This document shows positions 1 through 6,349 of a DNA stretch of 11,661 nt, piece after piece. The stretch lies in NCBI GenBank assembly GCA_018399795.1, contig JAGYOC010000008.1, forward strand, positions 1 through 11,661, in the 5' to 3' direction. The position numbers were made by a program, and so were the translations under genes. Under the pieces are notes generated by a model that made no database searches, was not told the DNA's origin, and saw nothing but the letters and a program-made list of their open reading frames with translations. How positions within the stretch are numbered: the first letter of the stretch is position 1; every line of letters starts with the position of its first letter. Source of the DNA: Dehalococcoidales bacterium. GTDB lineage: Bacteria; Chloroflexota; Dehalococcoidia; Dehalococcoidales; UBA5760.

Positions 1-172
<172 letters not shown>

Positions 173-173
<1 letters not shown>

Positions 174-210
174 TAGGGAGAAAACAGACGTCAAGTCTGA
201 TATCTCCTAG
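173..210 (+). other. Hairpin directly after the 16S 3' end
   Basis: An imperfect hairpin starts at the 3' end of 16S rRNA. The outer arms CTAGG(G)AGA (173-181) and TCTCCTAG (203-210) pair over 8 bp with one bulged G at 178. An inner stem CAGAC (185-189)/GTCTG (195-199) closes a 5-base loop. No T-run follows, so it is not a terminator. It may guide 16S 3'-end maturation, which is inference. Confidence 0.5.
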
Positions 211-216
211 GTCGAT

Positions 217-237
217 CTCTGATTCATGCAATCAGAG
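217..237 (+). other. Perfect 8-bp hairpin in the 16S-tRNA spacer
   Basis: CTCTGATT (217-224) and AATCAGAG (230-237) form a perfect 8-bp stem around the 5-base loop CATGC. It lies between 16S and tRNA-Ile and has no T-tract after it, so a processing or folding role in the rRNA precursor is more likely than termination. The role is inferred from position only. Confidence 0.5.
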
Positions 238-309
238 TAGGTCGCTTTCCTTCCGCTATCCAGAGGTTAAGGTGTATTTTTCGAAACAGGTGAATTACCG
301 CATATATGC

Positions 310-386
310 GGGCCATTAGCTCAGCTGGTTAGAGCGCAGTCCTGATAAGACTGAGGTCTCTGGTTCGAACCCAGAATGGCCCACCA
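310..386 (+). tRNA. tRNA-Ile, anticodon GAT
   Basis: A complete 77-base cloverleaf can be folded by hand. The acceptor stem is GGGCCAT (310-316)/ATGGCCC (376-382), the anticodon stem CAGTC (337-341)/GACTG (349-353), and the 7-base loop CTGATAA holds anticodon GAT at 344-346. The T-loop GGTTCGAACCC is canonical. Discriminator A383 is followed by an encoded CCA (384-386). tRNA-Ile(GAU) commonly sits in the 16S-23S spacer of bacteria; here no 23S follows, so the transcript probably ends after this tRNA. Confidence 0.97.
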
Positions 387-678
387 TCGCCTTGGGTATC
401 ATTCCTATCTTCGCCTTAGTATCTTTTCCTTAAGCCACACCAAAAAAGCATGCACTTCGTCTGCCAAATCTATTCTTCAGCTGAACGTATCCTCAGGATT
501 ATCTCTAAATTAATTGCTGCCAATAATCCTTAGCTCATAACCAGACCCAAAAGCGCGGTGGAATAGCGATATGGAGCATAATGAGATGAAAGGGGATACA
601 GTCACAATGCAGGGCAGCAAGAAGTCCCTCGTACTTCCTGGCTATTCCTCAAATATGCAAGTTTGTATCTCCATACAA
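387..678. other. Non-coding interval after tRNA-Ile, nothing supported
   Basis: This 292-base stretch separates tRNA-Ile from the stop codon of the minus-strand QueG-like gene. I find no start of 23S rRNA, no further tRNA, no ORF with a ribosome binding site, and no convincing hairpin plus T-run to end either transcript. A weak 5-bp stem, GAAGT/ACTTC, lies near 628-645. Transcription from both sides must end here by a signal I cannot identify. Confidence 0.6.
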
Positions 679-1464
679 CTAGCCCGCAGGTTTGCTGCTG
701 TATTCTTTCACCCTTCGTTCGTGCTCTTTCTTGCCAATAGGACAGACATCATGGCATATGAGGCACTCGGTGCAACAGCGCGGCGAATACTTGTTGGCAT
801 ATTTCTGCCAGTCCTGATTGGGCTCGGCAAGCATCTCCTGGGGAACGATACACTTCCAAAAATCTACCTTTTTGCCCGGTTCGACACCCTGCGAAGGCCC
901 CGGTATTATAGCCCCGGTCGGACAGGCCTCGACACATAGCTCACAGTCACCGCACAGGTCTTCTTTGAATGGTTCGTCGTACGGTAATACGGCATCGGTC
1001 ATCACGGCACACCAGCGCACACGCGGACCGAGCCGGGGAGTTATACAGAGAGTCTGCTTGCCTATCCAGCCCAGACCTGCCAGGGCAGCAGCCGCTTTTT
1101 CATGGACAAAATGGTCTACAACCGCCCTGTAGCCGTCCTCTCGGATTACGCGGGCAAAACGATGCGCCCTTACCTCGGTAAGCTCATAGTAGAAATTATA
1201 GTACTGGGAGCCAGGTACATCGTCGAATGGCAGCGCTCCATCCGGTATTACCGACGTGACCACCGTATTGAACATAGGGTCCCAGATGTGCATTCCGAGT
1301 ACCACCACACTCCTCGCCTCGGGTAAAAAACCATAAGGCGTGTCCAGCAAACGGTGCGGTGGAAAGGGCACCTTGGCCAGCTCCGCCGCATCAACAACGC
1401 CAAACAACTCGAATCCGTTTTCCTCTGCCTCAGCCCTCCATTTCTCTTTCAACTCCGAAGACAT
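679..1464 (-). CDS. QueG-like double [4Fe-4S] cluster protein
   Basis: A 261-residue protein of the epoxyqueuosine reductase (QueG)-like family, which also resembles the core of reductive dehalogenases. The C-terminal half carries two ferredoxin-type cluster motifs: C171-x2-C174-x2-C177-x3-C181-P and C231-x2-C234-x2-C237-x3-C241-P, with extra cysteines at 205 and 230. Before them is the family motif AGLGWIGK (129-136). The DTGP signature expected in true QueG just upstream reads DHFV (117-120), and there is no C-terminal HEAT-repeat region, so a tRNA queuosine role should not be assumed. No Tat or Sec signal is seen, so it is probably cytoplasmic. The ATG at 1464 has GGAGG about 7 bases upstream and a plausible promoter. 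The gene is single and divergent from the pyr operon. Substrate unknown; family assignment is confident. Confidence 0.85.
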   Translation of the reverse strand: MSSELKEKWRAEAEENGFELFGVVDAAELAKVPFPPHRLLDTPYGFLPEARSVVVLGMHIWDPMFNTVVTSVIPDGALPFDDVPGSQYYNFYYELTEVRAHRFARVIREDGYRAVVDHFVHEKAAAALAGLGWIGKQTLCITPRLGPRVRWCAVMTDAVLPYDEPFKEDLCGDCELCVEACPTGAIIPGPSQGVEPGKKVDFWKCIVPQEMLAEPNQDWQKYANKYSPRCCTECLICHDVCPIGKKEHERRVKEYSSKPAG

Positions 1465-1512
1465 CCGAACCCTCCTCTATTTTTGTACGCATGAATCATA
1501 ACATATAAATTC

Positions 1513-1542
1513 TATATAAAATGAACCGACACATAAAGTCAA
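1513..1542 (-). promoter_or_regulatory. Putative promoter of the QueG-like gene
   Basis: On the minus strand, -35 TTGACT (1542-1537, 5/6 to consensus) and -10 TATATA (1518-1513, 4/6) are 18 bases apart. The predicted start near 1506 gives a leader of about 40 bases before the ATG at 1464. It lies back to back with the pyr promoter. Sequence match only. Confidence 0.45.
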
Positions 1543-1558
1543 GATTTCAATTCATTGC

Positions 1559-1588
1559 TTTACTACATAAGACCAAACATGTTATACT
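1559..1588 (+). promoter_or_regulatory. Putative promoter of the pyr operon
   Basis: -35 TTTACT (1559-1564, 4/6) and -10 TATACT (1583-1588, 5/6) are separated by 18 bases. Transcription would begin near 1595, leaving about 15 bases before the first attenuator hairpin. That spacing is what a leader-controlled operon needs, which supports this choice over other AT-rich matches nearby. Confidence 0.5.
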
Positions 1589-1609
1589 TACTCTTTAATA
1601 AACCTTTAA

Positions 1610-1690
1610 GCTGGTCCACGAAGGCCGGCAAGTGGAGATATAGAGCAAGCTGGTTAGCCCTCTTGCCGGGAAGGGAGGAGGGCTATTTTT
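1610..1690 (+). promoter_or_regulatory. PyrR-type attenuator in the pyr leader
   Basis: Three mutually exclusive structures can be drawn. The first is an anti-antiterminator hairpin (1610-1629): GCTGG, a bulged T1615, CC, pentaloop ACGAA, GG, CCGGC. This matches the layout of PyrR binding sites (A-R-U-C-C-N-G-N-G-A-G-G-Y-U, recalled consensus): bulged U, CC/GG and a 5-base loop are kept, the outer A-U pair is G-C, and loop positions 7 and 9 differ. Second, CCGGCAAG (1625-1632) pairs perfectly with CTTGCCGG (1662-1669), the antiterminator. Third is the terminator at 1655-1690. The antiterminator uses bases of both other structures. AAGCTGGT occurs twice (1608-1615, 1647-1654), giving CCGGC a second possible partner. 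High UMP with PyrR would favour termination. PyrR itself is not in the window. Confidence 0.7.
1655..1690 (+). terminator. Intrinsic terminator inside the pyr leader (attenuator)
   Basis: TAGCCCTC (1655-1662) pairs with GAGGGCTA (1678-1685), extendable inward by a T-G and a T-A pair, followed at once by TTTTT (1686-1690). The 3' arm and loop also contain the purine run GGGAGGAGGG (1673-1682), an evident Shine-Dalgarno sequence for the ATG at 1691. When the hairpin forms, this ribosome site is hidden as well. Confidence 0.75.
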
Positions 1691-1729
1691 ATGTCCGACA
1701 AGCTACCAATCGTAGGGTATTATCGATGA
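1691..1729 (+). CDS. Possible 12-residue leader peptide before pyrB
   Basis: The strongest Shine-Dalgarno sequence in the leader (AGGAGG, 1676-1681) is 9 bases before an ATG at 1691. That ATG is not in the pyrB frame. It opens a 12-codon ORF, MSDKLPIVGYYR, whose TGA (1727-1729) overlaps the pyrB ATG (1726-1728) as ATGA. This arrangement predicts translational coupling: ribosomes loaded on the strong site finish the mini-ORF and restart at pyrB, which has only a weak AGGG site of its own. It has no pyrimidine-codon run or other obvious sensing sequence. Seen: the ORF, SD and overlap. Inferred: translation and coupling. Confidence 0.4.
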   Translation: MSDKLPIVGYYR

Positions 1730-3156
1730 GATTCGCTGGCAAGAGCCTCGTAACCATAGACGACTTCTCCGAAGAAGAGATTGCAGCCGTTTTTAACCTA
1801 GCTGATGAAATGTCGGGCGATAGGGAAAGGCAACTTGGCCTGTGCCGTGGCAGTGTCATGGCAAGTCTCTTCTTCGAACCGAGTACTAGGACCAGGCTAT
1901 CTTTTGAAGCAGCCATGCACAGGCTCGGGGGCGATGTTATCAGTGCAGTCGATACCAAGGCAACCTCACTGGCAAAAGGAGAAAGCATCGCCGATATGGC
2001 ACGGGTAGTGGGCAGCTATGCGGACATTATCGTTATTCGGCACCCCTGGGAAGGCGCCGCAAAAGTAGTTGCCGATTATTCCGGGGTACCGGTAATAAAT
2101 GCCGGCGACGGCGGACACCAGCACCCGACACAGACACTCCTCGACCTATACACCATCAGGAAAGAAAGAAAAACCATAAAAGGTCTCAAGATCGCGCTCT
2201 GGGGGGACCTCAAGCACGGACGAACGGTTCACTCCCTTATCTTCGCTCTGGCCAAGCTCGGGGCCAACATAGTTTTCTGCCCCAGCCCTGGCTTCGAGGT
2301 ACCAAAGCACGTTATCCACAAACTGGTTACCGAATACGGTGGCGAAATGGAACAACTTGATGAATGCGATACAACAGACACCAAGGAAATGTCTTCGCTG
2401 GATGCGGTATACATCACACCGGGCAGCCCGCACCAGCTGGCCATGATGCCCAACATTAATCTCAATGTAGAGATGAGAAAGGGAATTGATGCTCTCTACG
2501 TTACCCGGCCCCAGAAAGAAAGGTTTACCTCTGGCGAAGAAGAAAATAACATAAACAGGAATTATCCAATAGTGGATAAGAAGCTACTCAAAGAGAAGGG
2601 CTTTGAAAAAACAATCATCATGCATCCTTTGCCACGTGTTGATGAGCTGGCCTACGAACTGGATACCGACCCACGCTCCATGTACTTCAGGCAAGCAGCC
2701 CACGGTGTACCTGTTCGTATGGCTCTAATAGCCCTTTTACTGGGGACACGAGAAAACAGTATGTCAAACACCAAGTTCTCACCCAAGCATGTGACATACC
2801 CGGCATACCGTCAAAACCTAGGGTTAACCTGTCCCAACCCGAACTGCGTTTCAACACAGGAAAGCGAGCTGAAATATATCAAACCGTCCTTCAAGATAGT
2901 AAGTAACAACCCGGTAACACTGAGGTGCCTCTACTGCGAACACGGGTTCGAACCTGAATATGTCGCTAGCGCCCACTGGCACGAGGGAAGTCCGGAAAAC
3001 AAGAAGTATCACAGTGCGGCAAGCCACTGGGCCAGGGCAATAAAACCGGAAAACCTGATAGTATTCAACACAGCCAGTGAGGCCGAAGCGCATGGCTTTA
3101 AGCCCAGTAAATACGCCCAAATACCCCTCAGGCAGAATAAAGAGGATAGAAGTTGA
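1726..3156 (+). CDS. pyrB: Aspartate carbamoyltransferase with fused PyrI-type zinc domain
   Basis: Makes N-carbamoyl-aspartate from carbamoyl phosphate and aspartate, the first committed step of pyrimidine synthesis. The catalytic part (about 1-341) has STRTR (53-57), SLAKGES with K84 (81-87), HPWEG (106-110), HQHPTQ (131-136) and HPLPRVDE (300-307). Residues 366-415 match the zinc domain of the regulatory chain PyrI: C369-x4-C374-x26-C401-x2-C404, with the shared CPN-NC and C-YCE context. Only ~25 residues lie between the two, so the PyrI allosteric domain is absent. The tail (415-466) resembles an Ada-type zinc module without cysteines. The ATG at 1726 (476 aa) is chosen because family N-termini begin near MRFAGKSL; an in-frame extension back to 1555 would run through the attenuator. 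Its stop overlaps the pyrC start. Confidence 0.95.
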   Translation: MRFAGKSLVTIDDFSEEEIAAVFNLADEMSGDRERQLGLCRGSVMASLFFEPSTRTRLSFEAAMHRLGGDVISAVDTKATSLAKGESIADMARVVGSYADIIVIRHPWEGAAKVVADYSGVPVINAGDGGHQHPTQTLLDLYTIRKERKTIKGLKIALWGDLKHGRTVHSLIFALAKLGANIVFCPSPGFEVPKHVIHKLVTEYGGEMEQLDECDTTDTKEMSSLDAVYITPGSPHQLAMMPNINLNVEMRKGIDALYVTRPQKERFTSGEEENNINRNYPIVDKKLLKEKGFEKTIIMHPLPRVDELAYELDTDPRSMYFRQAAHGVPVRMALIALLLGTRENSMSNTKFSPKHVTYPAYRQNLGLTCPNPNCVSTQESELKYIKPSFKIVSNNPVTLRCLYCEHGFEPEYVASAHWHEGSPENKKYHSAASHWARAIKPENLIVFNTASEAEAHGFKPSKYAQIPLRQNKEDRS

Positions 3157-4490
3157 AGCAGCTGCTTATTGAGGGCGGTCATATAATAGACCCAGGAATG
3201 GATATAGATGAAACCGGGAACCTGTTTCTCGCCGACGGTCATATCAGCCGCATCCACAAAAACAATCTGCCACCGGGCACATATGATATTCTCGATGCCA
3301 GAGGGATGATCGTGTGCCCCGGCTTCATTGACATGCACTGCCACCTCCGGCAACCGGGATTTGAAGAAAAGGAGACCATCTTCAGCGGTAGCCGGGCAGC
3401 GGTAAAAGGCGGCTTCACCACTATCTGCTGTATGCCCAACACCAACCCTCCACTGGACAACCAATCCGCCATTGATTACGTCAAAGAAATTGCGTCATCA
3501 GAAGCCGTTAACCGTGTATTGCCAATCGGTTGTGTTACCGATGGAAGACAAGGCAAAATACTGGCCGAACTGGACGAGATGGCGCATGCCGGAGTGGTGG
3601 GATTCAGCGATGACGGAAGCCCCGTAAAAGATTCCCTGATTATGCTAAAGGCACTCAACTACAGCCGCACTTCGGGATTACCAATAATTGACCACTGCGA
3701 GGATACCAGCCTCACCGGTAGTAGCCTCATGAAAGGCAGCTCACTTTTCACTGAATCCGAGCTGGCAGCAATACCCGATACTGCCGAGCAGATTATCCTT
3801 GCCCGTGATTTATTGCTGGCCAGGCTCAGCGGAGGCTGGGTTCATATCGCCCATGTCTCCAGCGAAGGATCCGTTGAGCTGATACGCTGTGCCAAAGAGA
3901 GGGGAATAAGCGTTACCGCAGAGGTAACACCACACCACCTCACGCTGACCGAAGAAATAGCAAATAGCGGCGACAGCAATGCAAGAGTGAATCCGCCGCT
4001 ACGAACCAAGCGAGATAACGAAGCCCTGATAAAGGGCCTCAAGGAAAACGTTATCGATATTATCGCTACGGACCACGCTCCCCATACCGAAAACGACAAA
4101 TCGGTTGCATTCTCGCAGGCACCCTGTGGCATTAGCGGGCTGGAAACTGCCCTTGGCAGCCTGCTTGGGCTGGTACACAGAGGAGCAATACCACTCAAGA
4201 GCCTTATCGCCAGCCTAACTTGTAAGCCCGGCCGTATTATCGGGAATCGGTATGGCAAACTGGGAACACTGGCCGATGGAGCTCCAGCAGATATCACCAT
4301 CTTCGACCCGGACAAGAAATGGGTCGTCGATACCGCTAGCTTCTTCTCCAGAGGTAAAAATACGCCGCTTAAGAGTAAAAAGCTGAAGGGTAAAGTGATG
4401 GCAACGGTATATGGGGGCAGGGTTGTCTACATGGACAGCGCAGTCACTCTAAAGAAAACATCGATATCAGAGCAGGACAATAAATCATGA
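3153..4490 (+). CDS. pyrC: Dihydroorotase
   Basis: Cyclises carbamoyl-aspartate to dihydroorotate, a zinc amidohydrolase of the cytoplasm. The 445-residue length and motifs fit the class I (Bacillus-type) enzyme: metal pair H62-x-H64 in DMHCHLRQPG, FSDDG (151-155) supplying a probable bridging Asp, H181 in DHCED, H234 in IAHVSS, and the catalytic Asp D307 in ATDHAPH. NPPLR (280-284) is the usual substrate-loop signature. All expected metal and catalytic residues are present, so it should be active rather than a PyrC-like pseudo-subunit. The start is TTG at 3153, whose last bases form TTGA with the pyrB stop; AGAGGA about 6 bases upstream supports it. The next gene, pyrK, overlaps by ATGA, so the three are translationally coupled. 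Confidence 0.96.
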   Translation: MKQLLIEGGHIIDPGMDIDETGNLFLADGHISRIHKNNLPPGTYDILDARGMIVCPGFIDMHCHLRQPGFEEKETIFSGSRAAVKGGFTTICCMPNTNPPLDNQSAIDYVKEIASSEAVNRVLPIGCVTDGRQGKILAELDEMAHAGVVGFSDDGSPVKDSLIMLKALNYSRTSGLPIIDHCEDTSLTGSSLMKGSSLFTESELAAIPDTAEQIILARDLLLARLSGGWVHIAHVSSEGSVELIRCAKERGISVTAEVTPHHLTLTEEIANSGDSNARVNPPLRTKRDNEALIKGLKENVIDIIATDHAPHTENDKSVAFSQAPCGISGLETALGSLLGLVHRGAIPLKSLIASLTCKPGRIIGNRYGKLGTLADGAPADITIFDPDKKWVVDTASFFSRGKNTPLKSKKLKGKVMATVYGGRVVYMDSAVTLKKTSISEQDNKS

Positions 4491-5302
4491 AGCGTCCACC
4501 GGCCCTGGTCATATCAAACGAGGAAATTATACCCGGAACTCACCTTCTCTGGGTGAAGTCCACCCCCATAGCCAACATGGCCGAACCGGGGCAGTATGTG
4601 ATGATACGATGCGGTGAAGGTGATGAACTACCTCTACGGCGGCCTCTGAGTATTCACCGCATAGAGGGTGATTATTGTGCTTTTTTATTTAGAAAGACAG
4701 GCAAAGGTACCGGCTGGTTATCCGAACAGCAAACAGGAAATAATATTGACATCTTCGGCCCTCTGGGCAACGGTTTTTCCATTCACCCAGCATCCCGTAA
4801 CCTGTTACTGGTGGCCGGTGGCATAGGAATAGCTCCTCTCCGTTTCCTGGTTGATACCGCCCTCGGACAGGGCAAGAAGATAACCCTGCTCATGGGTGCC
4901 AGCTCTGTTACCCAGCTTCTACCCATTGAAACAACCCCCACCCATACCGCCAGTGATGAAACCCTGTCCGCAGAAATTTATATTAAGAGAAGCACCGAGG
5001 ACGGCTCGGCGGAATACAGAGGGATGGTAACAGAGCTTATCGGTATCTACAACTCTGAACGCATAGACCAGGTCTTTGCCTGTGGACCTTCGGCGATGTA
5101 CCGTGAGATGGTCATCAGGCGGAATGAACTGGGGCTGAGGGAAAAACCGGTCCAAGCTTCGCTAGAGATGAGGATGGGATGCGGGCTGGGTATCTGTTAC
5201 GCCTGCACGATAAATACCAGCAGTGGGCTGAAACAGGTGTGTCAGGAAGGGCCGGTATTTGAGCTTGCAGATATTATCTGGGATGACTTGACCCCAAAGT
5301 AA
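4487..5302 (+). CDS. pyrK: Dihydroorotate dehydrogenase electron transfer subunit
   Basis: PyrK passes electrons from the FMN-containing PyrD (type 1B) to NAD+ through FAD and a [2Fe-2S] cluster. The 271-residue protein has the ferredoxin-reductase fold: FAD motif RRPLSI (51-56), GPLGNGF (91-97), the nucleotide-binding AGGIGIAP (110-117), FACGP (197-201), and the cluster cysteines C232-x4-C237-x2-C240-x11-C252. All four cluster ligands are present. The start ATG overlaps the pyrC stop as ATGA, with AGGA about 10 bases upstream. The catalytic partner PyrD is not next to it as it is in Firmicutes: the downstream gene is yjbQ, so PyrD must be encoded elsewhere. A related hydrogenase/sulfhydrogenase gamma subunit is the main alternative family, but the operon makes PyrK far more likely. 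Confidence 0.92.
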   Translation: MKRPPALVISNEEIIPGTHLLWVKSTPIANMAEPGQYVMIRCGEGDELPLRRPLSIHRIEGDYCAFLFRKTGKGTGWLSEQQTGNNIDIFGPLGNGFSIHPASRNLLLVAGGIGIAPLRFLVDTALGQGKKITLLMGASSVTQLLPIETTPTHTASDETLSAEIYIKRSTEDGSAEYRGMVTELIGIYNSERIDQVFACGPSAMYREMVIRRNELGLREKPVQASLEMRMGCGLGICYACTINTSSGLKQVCQEGPVFELADIIWDDLTPK

Positions 5303-5323
5303 TACCAACAGGGAGGCAGGTTT

Positions 5324-5740
5324 ATGGTAGTAACCAAGGAGATTTCCCTCAAGACCACGGGAGAATGTGACACTATCGATATCACCGAGGACATAGAAAA
5401 GGAAATATCCGGGGCCGGAATAAGTACCGGAGTGGTCACTATCTTTGTGGCCGGCTCAACGGCTGGCATAACCACAACGGAATTCGAGTCCGGGGTACTG
5501 GCCGACCTCAAAGATATGTGGGAGAGAACTATCCCCAAAACAATAGAGTACGCCCACAACCGCCGCTGGGGCGATGGCAACGGATATTCACATGTTCGTG
5601 CCGCACTACTGGGCGCTTCACTGAATGTTCCATTCCGTAATAGCAGGCTGATGACAGGCACCTGGCAGCAAATAGTCCTGGTCGATTTCGATAACCGGCC
5701 ACGGTCCAGAAGAGTTATCCTGCAAATTGTGGGGGATTAA
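5324..5740 (+). CDS. YjbQ family protein (UPF0047)
   Basis: A 138-residue single-domain protein of the YjbQ/UPF0047 family, annotated elsewhere as secondary thiamine-phosphate synthase because the E. coli member has weak activity of that kind; the true role is not settled. Recognisable blocks are AGSTAGITTTEFE (43-55), HNRRW (78-82), DGNGYSH followed by RAALLG (84-97) and GTWQQI (112-117), then the RPRSR basic end. His90 is kept, but many family members have NGHxH and here the first His is Tyr88. The ATG has GGGAGG 7 bases upstream. It follows pyrK by 21 bases on the same strand and is probably the last gene of the pyr transcript. Only 5 bases separate its stop from that of convergent folE, leaving no room for a terminator between them. 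Confidence 0.88.
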   Translation: MVVTKEISLKTTGECDTIDITEDIEKEISGAGISTGVVTIFVAGSTAGITTTEFESGVLADLKDMWERTIPKTIEYAHNRRWGDGNGYSHVRAALLGASLNVPFRNSRLMTGTWQQIVLVDFDNRPRSRRVILQIVGD

Positions 5741-5745
5741 CCGCG

Positions 5746-6324
5746 TTATTCCATCGGGTATCTGGGATTCACCAACGATAAGAACTCTGCTCTGGTTTTG
5801 GGATCGGTACGGAAGATACCCCTCACCGCCGAGGTAACCATGTTACTGCCAGGCTTCTTGATGCCACGCATAACCATGCACATATGTTCCGCCTGAAGTA
5901 TAACAGCCACGCCCTTGGGGCCGATTCCCTCGGCAATGGCATCGGCAATCTGACAGGTCATTCTTTCCTGCAGTTGAGGGCGCTTGGCCACGATTTCAAC
6001 CACCCTGGCCAGTTTACTCGCACCGACGACCTTTCCCTCATTATTGGGGATATAGCCAATATGGGCCTGCCCGTAAAACGGCAGCAGGTGATGCTCACAC
6101 ATTGAATAGAAGGGGATATCCTTGAGAAGTATCATCTCCCGGTGTCCCTCTTTAAAACTTACCGAAAGTACATCCTTGGGCTCCATAACCATACCTTTAA
6201 AAAGCTCAGAGTACATCTCGGCGACCCTGCGCGGAGTGCCAACTAAACCCTCCCTCTGCGGGTCTTCGCCGATAGCCTCAATAATAGAGGTTACCGCCGC
6301 CTTAATCTTATCCGAATCAAACAC
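5746..6324 (-). CDS. folE: GTP cyclohydrolase I
   Basis: Converts GTP to 7,8-dihydroneopterin triphosphate, the entry step to folate and also to queuosine-type deazapurines. The 192-residue length is standard. Zinc ligands C76 and H79 in MCEHHLLPF and C149 in EHMCM are present, with H78 beside them. The signatures [10 protein letters not shown] (101-110), QERM (119-122) and RGIKKPGS (153-160) match the type I enzyme, not the zinc-independent FolE2. The start is GTG at 6324 with GGGAGG about 6 bases upstream. It lies 25 bases behind thrC on the same strand and is probably the last gene of the surA-hom-thrC-folE transcript. No other folate gene is nearby. Confidence 0.96.
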   Translation of the reverse strand: MFDSDKIKAAVTSIIEAIGEDPQREGLVGTPRRVAEMYSELFKGMVMEPKDVLSVSFKEGHREMILLKDIPFYSMCEHHLLPFYGQAHIGYIPNNEGKVVGASKLARVVEIVAKRPQLQERMTCQIADAIAEGIGPKGVAVILQAEHMCMVMRGIKKPGSNMVTSAVRGIFRTDPKTRAEFLSLVNPRYPME

Positions 6325-6349
6325 CTGTTTTCCTCCCTGATTATAGCGT

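Noticed and set aside
449..532. 27-codon ORF beginning ATGCACTTC in the interval after tRNA-Ile
   Set aside because: No Shine-Dalgarno sequence, no recognisable content, and length expected by chance.
571..939. Plus-strand ORF of 122 codons
   Set aside because: It overlaps antisense to the well-supported QueG-like gene, has no family resemblance, and its start lacks a ribosome binding site.
1555..1725. N-terminal extension of pyrB from the ATG at 1555
   Set aside because: It would translate through the predicted promoter and the whole attenuator; the extra residues look like random translation, and family N-termini begin at the ATG at 1726.
2146..3464. Minus-strand ORFs opposite pyrB and pyrC
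   Set aside because: They lie antisense to genes with complete catalytic motifs and share no family features; they are reading-frame shadows.
5738..5760. Shared bidirectional terminator between yjbQ and folE
   Set aside because: The 5-base gap and adjoining coding ends show no stable hairpin with flanking A/T runs.
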